This document shows, one piece after another, positions 44,649 to 56,080 of a stretch of DNA of 64,000 bases. The position numbers and the translations under genes were made by a program. The first letter of the stretch is position 1. Each line of letters opens with the position of its first letter. Origin of the DNA: Corythucha ciliata (Eukaryota > Arthropoda > Insecta > Hemiptera > Tingidae); NCBI GenBank assembly GCA_038030265.1, contig CM075943.1:5208001-5272000 (forward strand), read 5' to 3'. The notes below the pieces were generated by a model. It did not search any database, was not told the DNA's origin, and was given only the letters and a program-made list of their open reading frames with translations.

Positions 44649-46774
44649 CTTTTTTTTTTTTTTTTTTTTTTTTTTAACTACGCCGTGTCGGTGGGGCAAC
44701 TTCGGCCATCCGACTTCTTGCAGCCCAGTAAAGTTTTGCAGTCCGGTGGAAGCGGTCGTCATCTTCGGTCAGTGTGGATCTCACATCCTGTAGAGCTCTG
44801 CAGGTCTCGAGGTGTTCACCGTCCATTTCACCGGTCCCGCACAATTCACAATCTGGTGATGATTTCACGCCTATCCTGTGCAGATGTTTCTGGAGAAAAT
44901 CATGGCCGGTCAATGTGCGAAAGCAGGCAACTCCAATTTTCCTGGGAAGATCCGCTGGTATTTGACCGCCACTTCTTGCTAGGGATTCCCATTTCTTCCC
45001 TCCAGCGCGCTCAGCATGCTCAGTAGCCAGGGTCCCCAGAATCTTTCTTTGAGCATCTCTTCTTGCGGACATACTGCGTTACTGGGATGGTTGGTTGGGT
45101 CATCTCCGAGCCTTCCTTTGACAACCGATCGGCCATCTCGTTTCCAAACAGGCCACAATGAGAGGGCACCCACTGGATTGTCAAACGGCTACCTTTTTTA
45201 AGCAGTACATCCGCCAATCTCCTACACTCCCGGACAGTCGAGGAGTCACCGGATTGTCCAGATCCTGTAACGGCTGTGATGGCTGCTTGGGAATCGACCA
45301 GGATTACTATATCAGGGGTTTGCTCCAGTTTCAGACACTCCTCCAGCGCCAACTGGATTGCCTTGACCTCCCTGTCGAAATTTGTGGCAACAATTCCAAC
45401 TGGTGCTTTGATCTGGAAGGCGGAGGAAAACACGCCTGCACTAGCGTTCCTCGTGGTATCTTTAGCGGAACCATCTGTATATACTCGCAGCCATAGGGGG
45501 TTAGGGTACCTTTCATTGAGGGTCTCCAGAGCCGTCATTCTCAGCTCAGAGATGGATGACTGTCCCTTTTTCACATCCCTGGTCAGGTCAAGTCTGCCCT
45601 CTGCCCAGCGCCACGAAGTCAGCTCACCCTCAATATGGAATGTCTCCCGAGGACCGGGGGTGATGTCATGTCTTCGCTCTATGGTTTCCACAACTGAGGA
45701 GAAGTTTTGCTGTGTACAGAGTCTCTGGGACACCACTTCCTCCCTCTGCCAGTATGGATCTTCAAGTCTGTGGAGCCTCTCCTTCATGGCTACTGCTGCG
45801 ATTTCTCTTCGGACGCTAAGGGGCTCAATTCCGGTCTGAAGTTCCATCGCTGCAATGGGGGTGGACTGGAATGCTCCTGTAACTAGCCTCAGGGCAACAT
45901 TTTGCGTTTTGTCCAGCTCTTCTAGGGTTGTTGCTGAGGCTGTTATCATCACCTCCCCCCCCCCGTACTCCATCACTGGACGAACATACGTTTTGTACGT
46001 GAGAGCTAGCAGATCCTGATGAGCGCCCCACTTTGTTCCCGTGAGACGCTTCAGTAGCTGGGTACGTTTCGCTCCCTTGGCCTGAAGCCGCTCCACAATA
46101 CTTATCCAGTTCAACTTGTTGTCGAACGTGACTCCCAGATAGGTGGCTTCATTTGTCTTCTCAATGGGTTCTTGGCCGTACCTCAGGGAGACGGGAGGGG
46201 GCTTGGTAGAGAGCGTGAACAGCTGGAAATTAGTTTTACTGGGGTTTACTCGAAGTTCATTACTGTTGGCCCAGGCCCGGAGGGCTTTCATTGCCTTGTT
46301 AAGGCATTCTTCTAGTGCCGGATAGAACTGCTTGTCGCCCAGACCACAAGGTCGTCGGCGTACAGAAGACAGTTGAGGCCCGGTATTTTTTGAAGTTCGA
46401 GCACCACGCCGTCAATCATCAAGTTGAAAAGAGTCGGACTGAGGACGGACCCCTGCGGTAGACCTTGCTTCGTTTGTTTGAACGGGGATGTGGCATCACG
46501 GTACCTTACCCGAAGGTAACGTTGGGCGAGGAAGGACCTTATGAAGCCGTACATTCTACCATGTATCCCCTTGTCAATAAGCTTTTCCAGCAGCCTCCTC
46601 CTCCACACAACATCAAAAGCAGTGCTGAAGTCGACGAAAACAGCCAGCGTGCTCTGCTTTCGCTGGAAACCATTCTTAACCTCTTCCGCCAAGCGAATAA
46701 CATGTTCCATGGTGCTTCTATTTGCCCTAAATCCAGCTTGAGCGTTAGACAGGGTCTTGTGCATATTCAAGAAG
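44649..46774 (-). pseudogene. 5'-truncated I-like non-LTR retrotransposon ORF2 (RT + RNase H), copy B
   Basis: Same domains as the copy at 35721-37844. Here the RT thumb and RNase H are in one open frame of 423 codons (46291-45020) because copy A's private one-base loss is absent. RT with YADD (46351-46362) occupies 46770-46312. The C-terminal zinc cluster occupies 45072-44674. Two frameshifts (after the YADD segment and after RNase H) are shared with copy A, so the element was already inactive before the segment was duplicated. The poly(A) tail is about 44650-44675 (T on plus). Confidence 0.9.
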
Positions 46775-46886
46775 AGCTTTGAAAAGCTGAGCTATGGGCT
46801 TCAACCAATCAGAGCGCTCCGAGTAAACAGCGCGGTGCTCTCTGATTGGTTGAAGCCCACTGCTCAGCTTTTTAAAGCTTGCATGT
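46775..46886 (+). repeat. Target duplication plus right part of hairpin MITE, copy B
   Basis: AGCTTTGAAAAGC (46775-46787) repeats 44636-44648. The MITE then continues to GCTTGCATGT at 46886. Removing the retrotransposon leaves a MITE of about 119 bp that folds almost end to end. Confidence 0.8.
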
Positions 46887-46979
46887 GAAGACGGCTTAAT
46901 AGACATTAGATTAGGCACGTTTCATGTGTTTGCTAGTGCTGCAACAGTGTAGAAAACCATATGATCTCATCAGTTTATA

Positions 46980-47860
46980 GGTCGAAATTGACAGTTTCCA
47001 CGACGAAATTGACAGTTTTTCCAACGAAATAGATTGTCTCCAGGACAAAAGTCATTGACAGTTCCCGGAACGAAATGACCAAGGACAAAATCGACAAAAT
47101 TGAAGGTTTCGAGGACGAAATTGACCGTTTTGAACGAAAACTTTTACTGTTTTGTATTACCTCTTGGGGTTACAATAGGGAGGGGGGAATGACCCAGGCG
47201 GAAGCTTTCGCCGTATTGCGACAGTTTTGACTCACGAAATTGACATTTCCTGGACGAAATTGACATTTTCAATGACGAATTTGACAGTTCAGAACGAAGA
47301 AATTGACATTCATAAGACGAAATTGGTCGTTTCGACATTTTGAAGTTCTAAGAATGAAATGGACTGTTTCAAGGACGATATTTAAAGTTTACCTGACCAA
47401 ATTGACATTTATAAGTCGTAATTGACAGTTTTAAGGATGAAATTGGCAGTTTCAAGGACGATATTGACAGTATTAAACGACAAAATTGATATTATAGGAC
47501 GAAATTGGCCGTTTTGAACGACAACTTTTACTTTGAATGACGAAATTGACATTTTTTGGACGAAATCTACATTTTTAAGGATGAATTCGACAGTTCAGAA
47601 CGGTGAAATTGACATTCATAGGACCGTTTCGAAATTTAAAGTTTAAATGACAAAATTGACAGTTTCAAGGACGAATTTGACAGTCACTTTCTAGTACTCG
47701 ACTGTTTCCGGTGAAGGGTTATTAAAAATCCTTAGAAATCACAGTTTGGGGTCTTTTGCTATGCGTGAGGTGAGGAAATAGAAGACAGTTTCCAACAAGT
47801 CACAACTGTGTCGGTTCCCGGGGCGAAATTGACAGTTTAAAGGGCGAACATCTTCTAGAG
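46980..47860. repeat. Type 4 degenerate array, copy B
   Basis: Duplicate of the block at 38040-38930 with scattered single-base differences. Confidence 0.7.
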
Positions 47861-47869
47861 GGTGAGTGG

Positions 47870-49400
47870 GTCCTTTTTCGGTACAGTTTCGACTCCATTT
47901 TAGCCGTGAATTCGCCGTTTTTTTCTTGTTGATCCGCGAAAATTATTGTTTTTCACCATTTTAAGCTGAAAATGAGCGTCTTTTGTCAACTTTAGGCGGG
48001 AATTACGCTTTTAATCTATTTTAGCTGAAAATGAGCGCTTATCTAAATTATTACCGAGAAATGAAAATGTTTTTCTCAGTTATAGTCGTGAATTACTTCT
48101 CAACTTTAGGCGAAAATCACCAATTTAACCCAATTTTAACAGTGAATTCACGAATTCTCTCTTTTTAATCTGCGAATTAGCATTTTTATCAATTTTCGGT
48201 ACAAGTGAGCGTTTTATCCTAAAAATTAACGTTTTTTTTTTCTTCTTCAATTTTAGCAGCAATTTATTTTCCTAGTTTCAGCCGCAAAGTTCCCACCACT
48301 TTTATTCAATTTTTGACCTCGGGGAATCAACGACTTTTCTAAAAATGATTTTTCATTTAATTTTATCTGCGAATTAGTGCTTTTTGACAACCTCAGCCGA
48401 TTTTAAGCATTTTTCCCATTTAAGGGTTTTTTCTCAAACTGTCCGTGGATTGTCATATTTTCTCAAATGTTAGCCGTGAATTAGCGCTTAATTTTAGCCG
48501 CGACGAACCTGCTGAGTGACTCTCATCGCTGCTTTTTCTCAATTTTATTGCCTCGAATTAGCGGGGTTTTCTCAAGTATGGCCGTGATTTCGCGTTTTTA
48601 AAAATTTTTGAACCGCAAATTCGTGATTTTGTCGCATTTAGCTAGGTATTAGCGCTTTTCCTCTGCATCAGCCGCAAATATTAGTACTTTTACTAATAAT
48701 TTTGTCACGTACTTGCCGATCAGCACACTAGCAAGCTTTCTCAATTTTAGCCTCGAATTAATGGTCTAAAAAAAAAGTATGGTTTGCGCATTTTCTTTAT
48801 TTTAGTAGCGCATACGCCTTCAGATACCTGGCCGTGCTGGTTGCCTTAAGAATTGGTGTATTTTCCTTAATTTTAGAGGCAAATGAGCTCTTTTCCTCAA
48901 TATTACCCGCTAATCAGTGCATTAAAACCAAAAATTTAAGTTAGTAGAGAAAGTTAGCCACGAAGTTGCCTCTAGAAACCATTAATTGGCGATTTTTGAA
49001 ATAATAGCTGCGCCTGCTGAGCGATTCATCGCAGCTTTTTCTCAATGTTGTGGCAGTGAATTAGCGATAAATCTCGATTCTAGCAACAATTTCGCATTTT
49101 GTCTGCGTTAGCCGCCAATAATTGGCGTTTTCGTTAATTTTAGCTGTGAATTAGTGATTTTTATCAATTGTCGCTGCTTTTTTTTGCGTTATTCGTAATG
49201 TATTCGCTAATTGGCGTTTTACTCAGTTATAGACACCGATTAGACCCTTATGTGTATTATTTAGATCTTCCCTGCTTTATATACATATTATTTTGCCTGC
49301 TGACTTTCTCTCAATTTAATAGCCACGAATTAGCAAGTTTTCTAAATTTTAGTCGTGAATTAGCATTTTGCCTAATTTTAGCCGGGAATTATTGATTTTT
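47870..49400 (+). repeat. Type 3 degenerate array, copy B
   Basis: Duplicate of the block at 38940-40480. Unit order and spacers are retained, showing it was copied as a segment rather than expanded unit by unit. Confidence 0.7.
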
Positions 49401-50559
49401 TGTAACTATGAGCCCCAAGCTAAGTGCCCAGCAAACACTCGCTTTCTCGCCAAGGTGCACAGTATTAATTGAATTGAAATGAATGGATCACCTACATATT
49501 TCGTTAAATTAATTTCTGTGTGGATGGTGGGAAGGTGAGAAAGAAAGAAGTAGGAACAGAAGTTGACGAACAAGGGAAAAATGCAAGTCTCTCTCATGAA
49601 AGCAGTGATAGGATTAAGTTTGACAAAGGTGTTATTACAGGTAGTGCGCGCTAAAGACACGATTATTTCATTGCGCGCTAAAAGCACGCGCGCTAATAAC
49701 ACGACACCCTTTTTTTTCAACTTTAAAACTTAATTATTTGTGAGTTTTGTCGTTCCACCAAAGTGCAATTTTATTCAACGCTTCTATAGACACTTGACAT
49801 TCCCTTACCAAGCAGCAAAACCGATCCCCCAACCCTCCCCCCACAAAAAAAAACTGTCCATCCATATCCTCCACGTTCTATCTATTCTATGAATTCGATT
49901 TCGCAATTTGCCACTTCGAGGCGGATTATTGCAACGCGTTCTACCCCTCAAGGGTGCTAGCTTGAAACGTGGTGGAAAGGCCTATAGGATTCGGTATATT
50001 GCTAAGCGAAGTTAGTCCATTGTTGAGGGGTGATGTGTTGGGTGGTAGAGTGGTAGAGGGGAGGAGGGGGAAAAAAAAAAGTGTGGCGACCGATGCTGAC
50101 TGAATACAAAAGAAGATGTAGCCAGTGCGATAGGTTTCTCTGGTGAAGAATGCGAGGTATGGGATTCCTCGTTGGCGAGGGGTGCAGGGTCGGGGGCTTT
50201 GATTAAACTACCCTCCGCCTACCGAGCTTGCAAATTTCCTGTCTTTTATTCGTAAAATTAAGAGTTGAATGATTTTTTTTTTGTGTACGTACTTCTCCAA
50301 AAGAAATGACTTCATTATCACCATTCATTCCTGTGTGAGGAACGAGAAGAGAGGGTGTTGATAGAGACAAATGTCTTTAATTTGATGACTGCGAGCTCTG
50401 AAATTCCCTTAAATCATTTCTCATTAAGTGAAGCTTTGTATTCGGCTCAGATTCCCGACAATTTACTCTCTAAAGAAACTTATTATGTGGTCCAAAAATA
50501 ACGTCATTATATATAAAGGGCTAAATGACGGTTGATTAAGAAAACTACTTAGCTGATTC

Positions 50560-50770
50560 GCGGTATAAAACGTTACTCCGCGGCTATAAAATTAAGAAAA
50601 AGCGCTAAAAATAGCACATAAAATGTGGAAAAAGAAGTAAATCGCGGTTAAAATTGTACGAAACACGCTAATTCATTGCTAAAATTTGGTGACAATTCGA
50701 TAATTCACCAATGGTTTTGAGAAAAGCACTAATTCACGACTTAACTTACTAAAACGCCAAATCACGGCTT
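50560..50770 (-). repeat. Type 3 short block, minus orientation, copy B
   Basis: Duplicate of 41640-41850. Units of CGCTAATTC and GCGGTTAAAATTG. Confidence 0.5.
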
Positions 50771-51107
50771 CTGAAGTCCAGTCAATAAATGCCTCGAAAA
50801 GGGGTGTCAGTTGAGTTCCATACAAGTGGTTCGTTTTATCGGGAGCGTCAATAGCGTCATAAATCTGTTTACGTTTTGTCACCGTGTAAAACTTGTATAC
50901 CTTTCACTGTGGAAGGAAATGAAAACAACCCGAAGACAAAAAGGTTAAAGGTGAATAACGACTCGCCTTTCTTGACCTCAAATAGATTTTCACCACTGGG
51001 AAGGATCGGAAACAGAAGAACAGTCGACTACTAAAACCCCCTATCCACCACGACCTCCGCCAATATACGCCCACCCAGCGAGCTATCGTGGATGTGAGGT
51101 AGCCTAA

Positions 51108-51401
51108 GAGTTGCAGCGTATGAAAGAAAAAGCCAATAACTCCAAGACCGGAGGGGCTGGGAAAAGGCAAGCAGCAAAGATCATTCAGAAAGTCCAACCC
51201 GATGCTAGGGAAACAATTGTTCCGACTAAAAAACAAACGTCCTACGCTGGGGTAGTTAGCGGCTATCCGGCTCCATCCTCAGTTGATAAAATGCTCGCTC
51301 TACTATTGGAAATTGTGAACGAGCAAAAAAGAACCAATAATCTGTTGGCTGAGAGGGTTAGCACCCTCGAAAAGAGCCTAAAAGCTAGACAAAAATTATG
51401 A
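51108..51401 (+). pseudogene. Jockey-like ORF1 C-terminal fragment, copy B
   Basis: Same tail as 42033-42479 (SYAGVVSG, ERVSTLEKSLKARQK). A TAA at 51105-51107 separates it from the zinc-knuckle sequence upstream. The stop overlaps the ORF2 start (ATGA, 51398-51401). Confidence 0.75.
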
Positions 51402-52720
51402 AACGTCAAAATACTGTGACAATAGCAGCATGGAACGCAAATGGACTGGGGCAACATGGTTCAGAACTTGAGTTATTTCTCCACCATCTACTGCCCTCCC
51501 AGATACGCACTGAAAGAAGAGGACTACTTATCGTTAATGGATAGTCTGGGTGCTAATTTCGTCATCGGCGGAGATTTCAATGCAAAGAACACATATTGGG
51601 GCTCGAGGCTAACAACCACAAAAGGACGAGAGTTGTTCTCCGCTGGGAGAAGAAAAAATTGCAGTTTCCATTCATCAGGAAAGCCTACGTATTGGCCCAA
51701 GGACCCATTAAAGACTCCTGATCTCATTGATTTTTTTGTGGTCAAGGGAGTATCGGACAACTTCATTCACGTAGAAGACTGTGGCAGTCCAATGTCAGAT
51801 CATTCTGCTATTGTTCTTGCGATTAGCGGCTCAATCATTTTGAAGGAAGACCGGCCAAGGCTAGTCACTCAACGCACTAGTTGGGATGTTTTCAGGGAAT
51901 ACGTCGCCTCTAATATTAACCTTTCAGTCCCTCTAAAATCACCGGAACAATTAGAAGAGAAGCTGGGAACTTCGTCAAATGTATTCAGCGAGCTGCTTGG
52001 TCTGCCACGCCTACAGAAAACATTGCGAGAATCAGCCACACTACATAATCCCCGTGAGGTTAGAGAGCTGGTTAGGGAAAAAACAAAGGCGAGGAAACTC
52101 TGGCAAAACAGTAGAGCTCCTTGTGACAAAGCAAAACTGAATAGGCTAAAGACTCGGCTTGACGCCCTGAACAAGGAAATCAAGCAAGAAACACATGCCA
52201 GACTATTGATTGAGTTAACTCCAGGAAAGGACACGGATTACTCCCTGTGGAAGATTACTAAATCGCTTAAGCATCCCAAAGAACACATTCCTCCGATTAG
52301 AAAGCTGGACGGAGAATGGGCCAAAAGTCCCCGAGAGAAAGCTGAACTATTTGCAGAGCACCTCGAAGAAACATTTATGCCGCTGCAAGGGGAAACAGAT
52401 GAGGAAGACCTGCCGACGCTGCCTCCATCAGCGTCTTCGCAATATATAAGAACGGTAACGTTTAATGAGCTTAAATATGCAATAAACAATCTTAAAACAA
52501 ATAAAGCTCCTGGGTATGACCTCACAACTGGGAATGTCGTAAAACTACTCCCGGAAGTAGGAATGCCTATGTTACTCTATTTCATAAACGCATCGCTGAG
52601 ACTCAAATACGTACCTCGTTGCTGGAAAGTAGCAGAAGTGATCATGATCCTGAAACCGTCGTACCGTCCTATATCATTGTTACCAGTGATCTCCAAACTC
52701 TTCGAGAGGTTACTCGTGAA
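51398..52720 (+). pseudogene. Jockey-like ORF2 (endonuclease to first part of RT), truncated
   Basis: It opens MKRQNTVTIAAWNANGLGQH, the classical endonuclease start. It then shifts frame across a deletion that removes the segment normally bearing the catalytic glutamate. It resumes with IYCPPRY, GGDFNAKNTYWGSR, DLIDFFV and SDHSAIV, followed by the linker and RT fingers (NNLKTNKAPGYD, SYRPISLLPVISKLFERL). About eight residues before SYRPIS are missing in frame. At about 52720 the sequence changes abruptly to gypsy RT. The RT palm with YADD is absent, so no activity is possible. Confidence 0.85.
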
Positions 52721-53267
52721 GTTGCCAAACGACCCAGACCTCCTTCAATATTACGTTACCCAATATCCCGACGTTCTCACGACCAGTCTCGGACGTACCG
52801 ACCTCATTAGTTACAAAATTGAGCTCCAGCCCAACCCACAGTGGCCCAGAACTGCCAAGAGTTATCACGTTAATCCCGATAAATTGAAAATTTTGAAGAC
52901 CCACATTGATGAACTTCTCCAAAACGGCATCATAGATAAATGTCAAGTCCCTTATGCGTCTCCTTGTTTTCTCGTCAAAAAGGAATCTGATGATGCAAAT
53001 CACCCCAAGTGGCGCCTCGTGTGCGACTACAGGGCAGTAAACAAAAACATCCAATTTATCGATTACCCCCTCCCAACAATTGACGAAGCTTTCCTCCACT
53101 TGCAAAACGCCCGATATTTCTCAATTCTCGACCTCAGTAAAGCTTACCATCAAATCCCCGTTCACCCAGACTCCCAACGCTTCACTGCATTTTCAACGCC
53201 ATTTGGCACTTATATACCGCCATTCCCTTCGGCTTGGCGACAGGAGGCCAGCTCCTTTCTTCCCTGA
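51441..53267 (+). CDS. Chimeric ORF: Jockey endonuclease-RT fused in frame to gypsy RT (608 codons)
   Basis: From ATG 51441 the frame is open for 608 codons. Residues about 1-427 are Jockey-like endonuclease, linker and RT fingers. From about residue 428 the sequence is Ty3/gypsy RT: LPNDPDLLQYYVTQYPDVL, HVNPDKLKILKTHIDELLQN, VKKESDDANHPKWRLVCDYR, LPTIDEAFLHLQNARYFSIL, HPDSQRFTAFSTPFG. It ends after a frameshift near 53220, before the gypsy YLDD. The fusion is in frame, probably by chance. There is no evidence of expression, and neither RT half carries its catalytic DD. Confidence 0.7.
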   Translation: MDWGNMVQNLSYFSTIYCPPRYALKEEDYLSLMDSLGANFVIGGDFNAKNTYWGSRLTTTKGRELFSAGRRKNCSFHSSGKPTYWPKDPLKTPDLIDFFVVKGVSDNFIHVEDCGSPMSDHSAIVLAISGSIILKEDRPRLVTQRTSWDVFREYVASNINLSVPLKSPEQLEEKLGTSSNVFSELLGLPRLQKTLRESATLHNPREVRELVREKTKARKLWQNSRAPCDKAKLNRLKTRLDALNKEIKQETHARLLIELTPGKDTDYSLWKITKSLKHPKEHIPPIRKLDGEWAKSPREKAELFAEHLEETFMPLQGETDEEDLPTLPPSASSQYIRTVTFNELKYAINNLKTNKAPGYDLTTGNVVKLLPEVGMPMLLYFINASLRLKYVPRCWKVAEVIMILKPSYRPISLLPVISKLFERLLVKLPNDPDLLQYYVTQYPDVLTTSLGRTDLISYKIELQPNPQWPRTAKSYHVNPDKLKILKTHIDELLQNGIIDKCQVPYASPCFLVKKESDDANHPKWRLVCDYRAVNKNIQFIDYPLPTIDEAFLHLQNARYFSILDLSKAYHQIPVHPDSQRFTAFSTPFGTYIPPFPSAWRQEASSFLP

Positions 53268-53296
53268 TGAATGAAGTTTTGGGTGAATTCAAGTAA

Positions 53297-55618
53297 AAAT
53301 TCGTATTCAATTATTTAGACGACGTCTTAATATACTCTCAAACAAAAACGGAACATATCAAGCATATCCATTTGGTCCTCCAGCGCCTCCGATCCGCCAA
53401 TTTAACGGTCAACCCCTCCAAAATTAAATTAGCCCAGACCCAAGTATCATACTTAGGCCACGTCATTTCACGTGGGCACATTAGTATTTCCAATGATCGC
53501 ATACAAGCACTTCTAGACATCCCCAGACCTACCAACCTCAAACAGGTTTCCAGTTTTCTGGGAGCCATTCAGTTTTTCGCGCGTTTCATTCCAGACCTAG
53601 CCACCCTTTCAGCCCCTCTTAATAATTTTAAAAAGAAAGAAGTACCATTCCACTGGTCCCCAAATTGTGAAATGGCATGGCAAGAAATTCGCGAAAGATT
53701 GACAACTCCCCCCATATTGTCCCTCCCAGATTTCAATAGAAAATTCGCCCTATTTACCGATGCATCAAAATTAGGCATGTCTGCGGTCCTCACTCAAAAA
53801 AAAGACCATCAAGCCTTCGTCCCTATAGCTTACGCAAGCAAAAAATTCAATGATCGAGAGACGCGATATTCAGTGTATGAACAAGAACTCTTAGCAATCC
53901 AATTCGGCATGCTGAAATTACGAACTTACTTAGAGGATCGTCATTTTGACCTCTACACGGACAACGCCGCTTTAACATTTATGTCGACGTCCGCAAAAAC
54001 AAAGCCCCGTGTCCTGCGCACAATGCTAAAACTTATGAATTTCCGTTACACTCCTCACCACCTCCCAGGCAAAATGAACTCAATCGCCGATTACCTCAGC
54101 AGGAATCCGATCGAACCGGCCGATCCAGTAGAACAAACTACTCCTCTCTCCTTATGCCTCATTTCCGCTCCGACAACAAAAGAAGACTATCAAGACAACC
54201 TCTTCGTCCTGGCACATTTCACGGAAATTTTCACCGACCTGTGGTCCCACCAAACGTCTGATCCTCACCTTTCACAAATTATTAATGACATCAAGAACAA
54301 AATCCACACTGGCCCCTACAAAATACAAAGCAAGAAATTAGTACATGCTCCGTCCCACTCATCAAAACCAAAAGTAGTCGTTCCCTCATCTCTGTACCAG
54401 GTAATATTCAAATATTTCCACGAAAGCGAATTTGGCTGTCACCTAGGCATCTCAAGGACAATTCAATCCATTCAGTCACTTTTCCACTGGCCTCAAGTCC
54501 GCGAATACGTCACAAAAGCCATTCATCAGTGTCTCCCCTGTCAGCGGGCCAAACCAATACAACGCCGTCCCGCCGGTGAATTATTGTCTACTATTCCCAA
54601 ATACCCTATGGAAAAAATGTTCATCGATACAGCAGGTCCTTTACCTCGTTCTTGTTTTGGCCACCAGTATATTCTTATCCTAGTAGACGCCTTTTCAAAA
54701 TTCACCCTTATTTTCCCTCTTCGTTCCGCCACATCCTCTGAAATAATCAAGGTCCTAGACAACTCCTTTTTCAAGTATTTCGGTTATTGTTCCATCCTAT
54801 GCTCTGATCGCGCGAGCATTTTCCGTTCCCAAATTTACCGGAATTTTCTTTTTACTCGTGGAATCAAACCATTGTATATGATCCGTTACTACCCCAACGC
54901 ATCGCTCGCAGAACGACAAATCCGCACCCTTAAAACAACTCTAGTCACCTATCACGCCGAAAACCAACGCGATTGGGACACAAAAATACCGTCCATCCAA
55001 TTAACCTTCAATTCCGTCGTCCACTCATCCACTGGTTACAGCCCATCCCAACTTTTCCTGGGCCGTCAACCCTTGAGCCCTATCCATCTTCAATGGGATA
55101 TAGACCTTGATCAAAACCCCAATGGAACGGCCACCTACAAACAAATGCTACACCAAGCATACCATAATCTCCTCCTCACCCAAAATAAGTTAGCCCGCAA
55201 TTATAATAAAACGCATTCCGCCGTCAAGTTTGACATCGGTGACCTAGTTTTACTAAAACAGTATGTCTTGTCCAACAAGTTGAAGAAAATCACAAAAAAG
55301 CTGAGTTACAGGTATTCAGATCCCTACAAAATAATTAAAATAAACTCACCAGTATCCTACACGGTTCAAAATCCAAACGATCCCCTTGATGTAAAATCTG
55401 CCCACGTATCTCAACTCAAGTTGTACCAAGTTACCCCTTCGGATAATACGACTATCCAGAACCAGATCGTCTCGTCCGTAGCCGCCCAGCGTGCAACGGC
55501 TAGGACGCCTCAAAGGCAAAATTCCAAGGCTCGTACGTTGGTGGCGCCCACACCCGGTGCGTACCACCATCAAAAGAACAAGCATATGAATCCAAGCCCA
55601 GATACTGCTCTCTCTTAA
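53297..55618 (+). pseudogene. Ty3/gypsy pol: RT palm, RNase H and integrase
   Basis: The frame is open from the TAA at 53294-53296 to TAA 55616-55618. It begins with the RT active site YLDD (53312-53323) and VSYLGHVISRGHIS. RNase H follows (FALFTDASKLGMSAVLTQ, SVYEQELLAIQFGM, LYTDNAAL, NSIADYLSRNP). Integrase has the zinc-binding H...H...CLPC (FHESEFGCHLGI, CLPCQRAKP) and a DDE core with aspartates in FIDTAGPLP and CSDRASIF and the glutamate in AERQIRTLK. A C-terminal GDLVLLKQY segment follows. The core residues look intact. The upstream stop and frameshift break the connection to the rest of RT. The first codon is not an ATG. Confidence 0.9.
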
Positions 55619-55657
55619 CTTGCAGAACGACCGTAAACTCACCTAACTCTTGCCGTC

Positions 55658-55882
55658 ATGAGCCAATCGTACGCTCCTTGGCCCCAACATCAAGACGAAG
55701 TCGTCTATCAACCGTACACCTCCGAAACATCGAAATTGCAACCAATATTTCATCCCGTCATGCCATCATCTGTCTTCGCACACCAACGCTCGTCATTGCT
55801 ACGACTCACCGCACCACATTTCTCGAACTCGATGTACATAAATATGTCACTCACCCTAGTCATTTCAGTACTGTATTCATAA
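55658..55882 (+). CDS. Small ORF between gypsy pol and 3' LTR, unknown
   Basis: It has an ATG start and 74 codons with no recognised domain; hydrophobic residues cluster at the C-terminus (MYINMSLTLVISVLYS). An overlapping 75-codon frame (55678-55905) competes. It may be the remnant of a downstream gypsy ORF or chance. Confidence 0.25.
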   Translation: MSQSYAPWPQHQDEVVYQPYTSETSKLQPIFHPVMPSSVFAHQRSSLLRLTAPHFSNSMYINMSLTLVISVLYS

Positions 55883-56061
55883 AAGAAATCATTCTCCCCC
55901 AGTAATCATCACAAACTCACCATCCGCCTTATATCCAGTTCCAAAGCCCCAATCCAATACGATTTTCCGCCGTCAGCGACCCTATTCCGCAGCATTCCCC
56001 AGTCTCATTTATTACCCAAACATTTCGAGTTTTGTACTCACGCCCCCATTTGCTTCGCAAA

Positions 56062-56080
56062 TCAGCGGAGGGGGGGAAGT
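56062..56080 (+). other. Gypsy polypurine tract
   Basis: AGCGGAGGGGGGGAAG lies immediately before the LTR start, as expected for the plus-strand primer. Confidence 0.7.

Larger units (their letters stand above)
44247..49696. mobile_element. Large inverted-arm element, copy B
   Basis: Arms 44247-44340 and 49603-49696 contain the TTAGCGCGC submotifs. Internal order is as in copy A, without the 339-bp segment. Confidence 0.6.
42845..51780. repeat. Segmental tandem duplication, copy B (about 8.94 kb)
   Basis: It repeats 33574-42844 without the 339-bp segment. The junction at 42841-42846 shares TG with both parental ends, consistent with microhomology. On the right the Jockey frame continues unbroken beyond 51780, so this edge is the original sequence. 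An assembly artefact from divergent haplotypes cannot be excluded. Confidence 0.9.
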
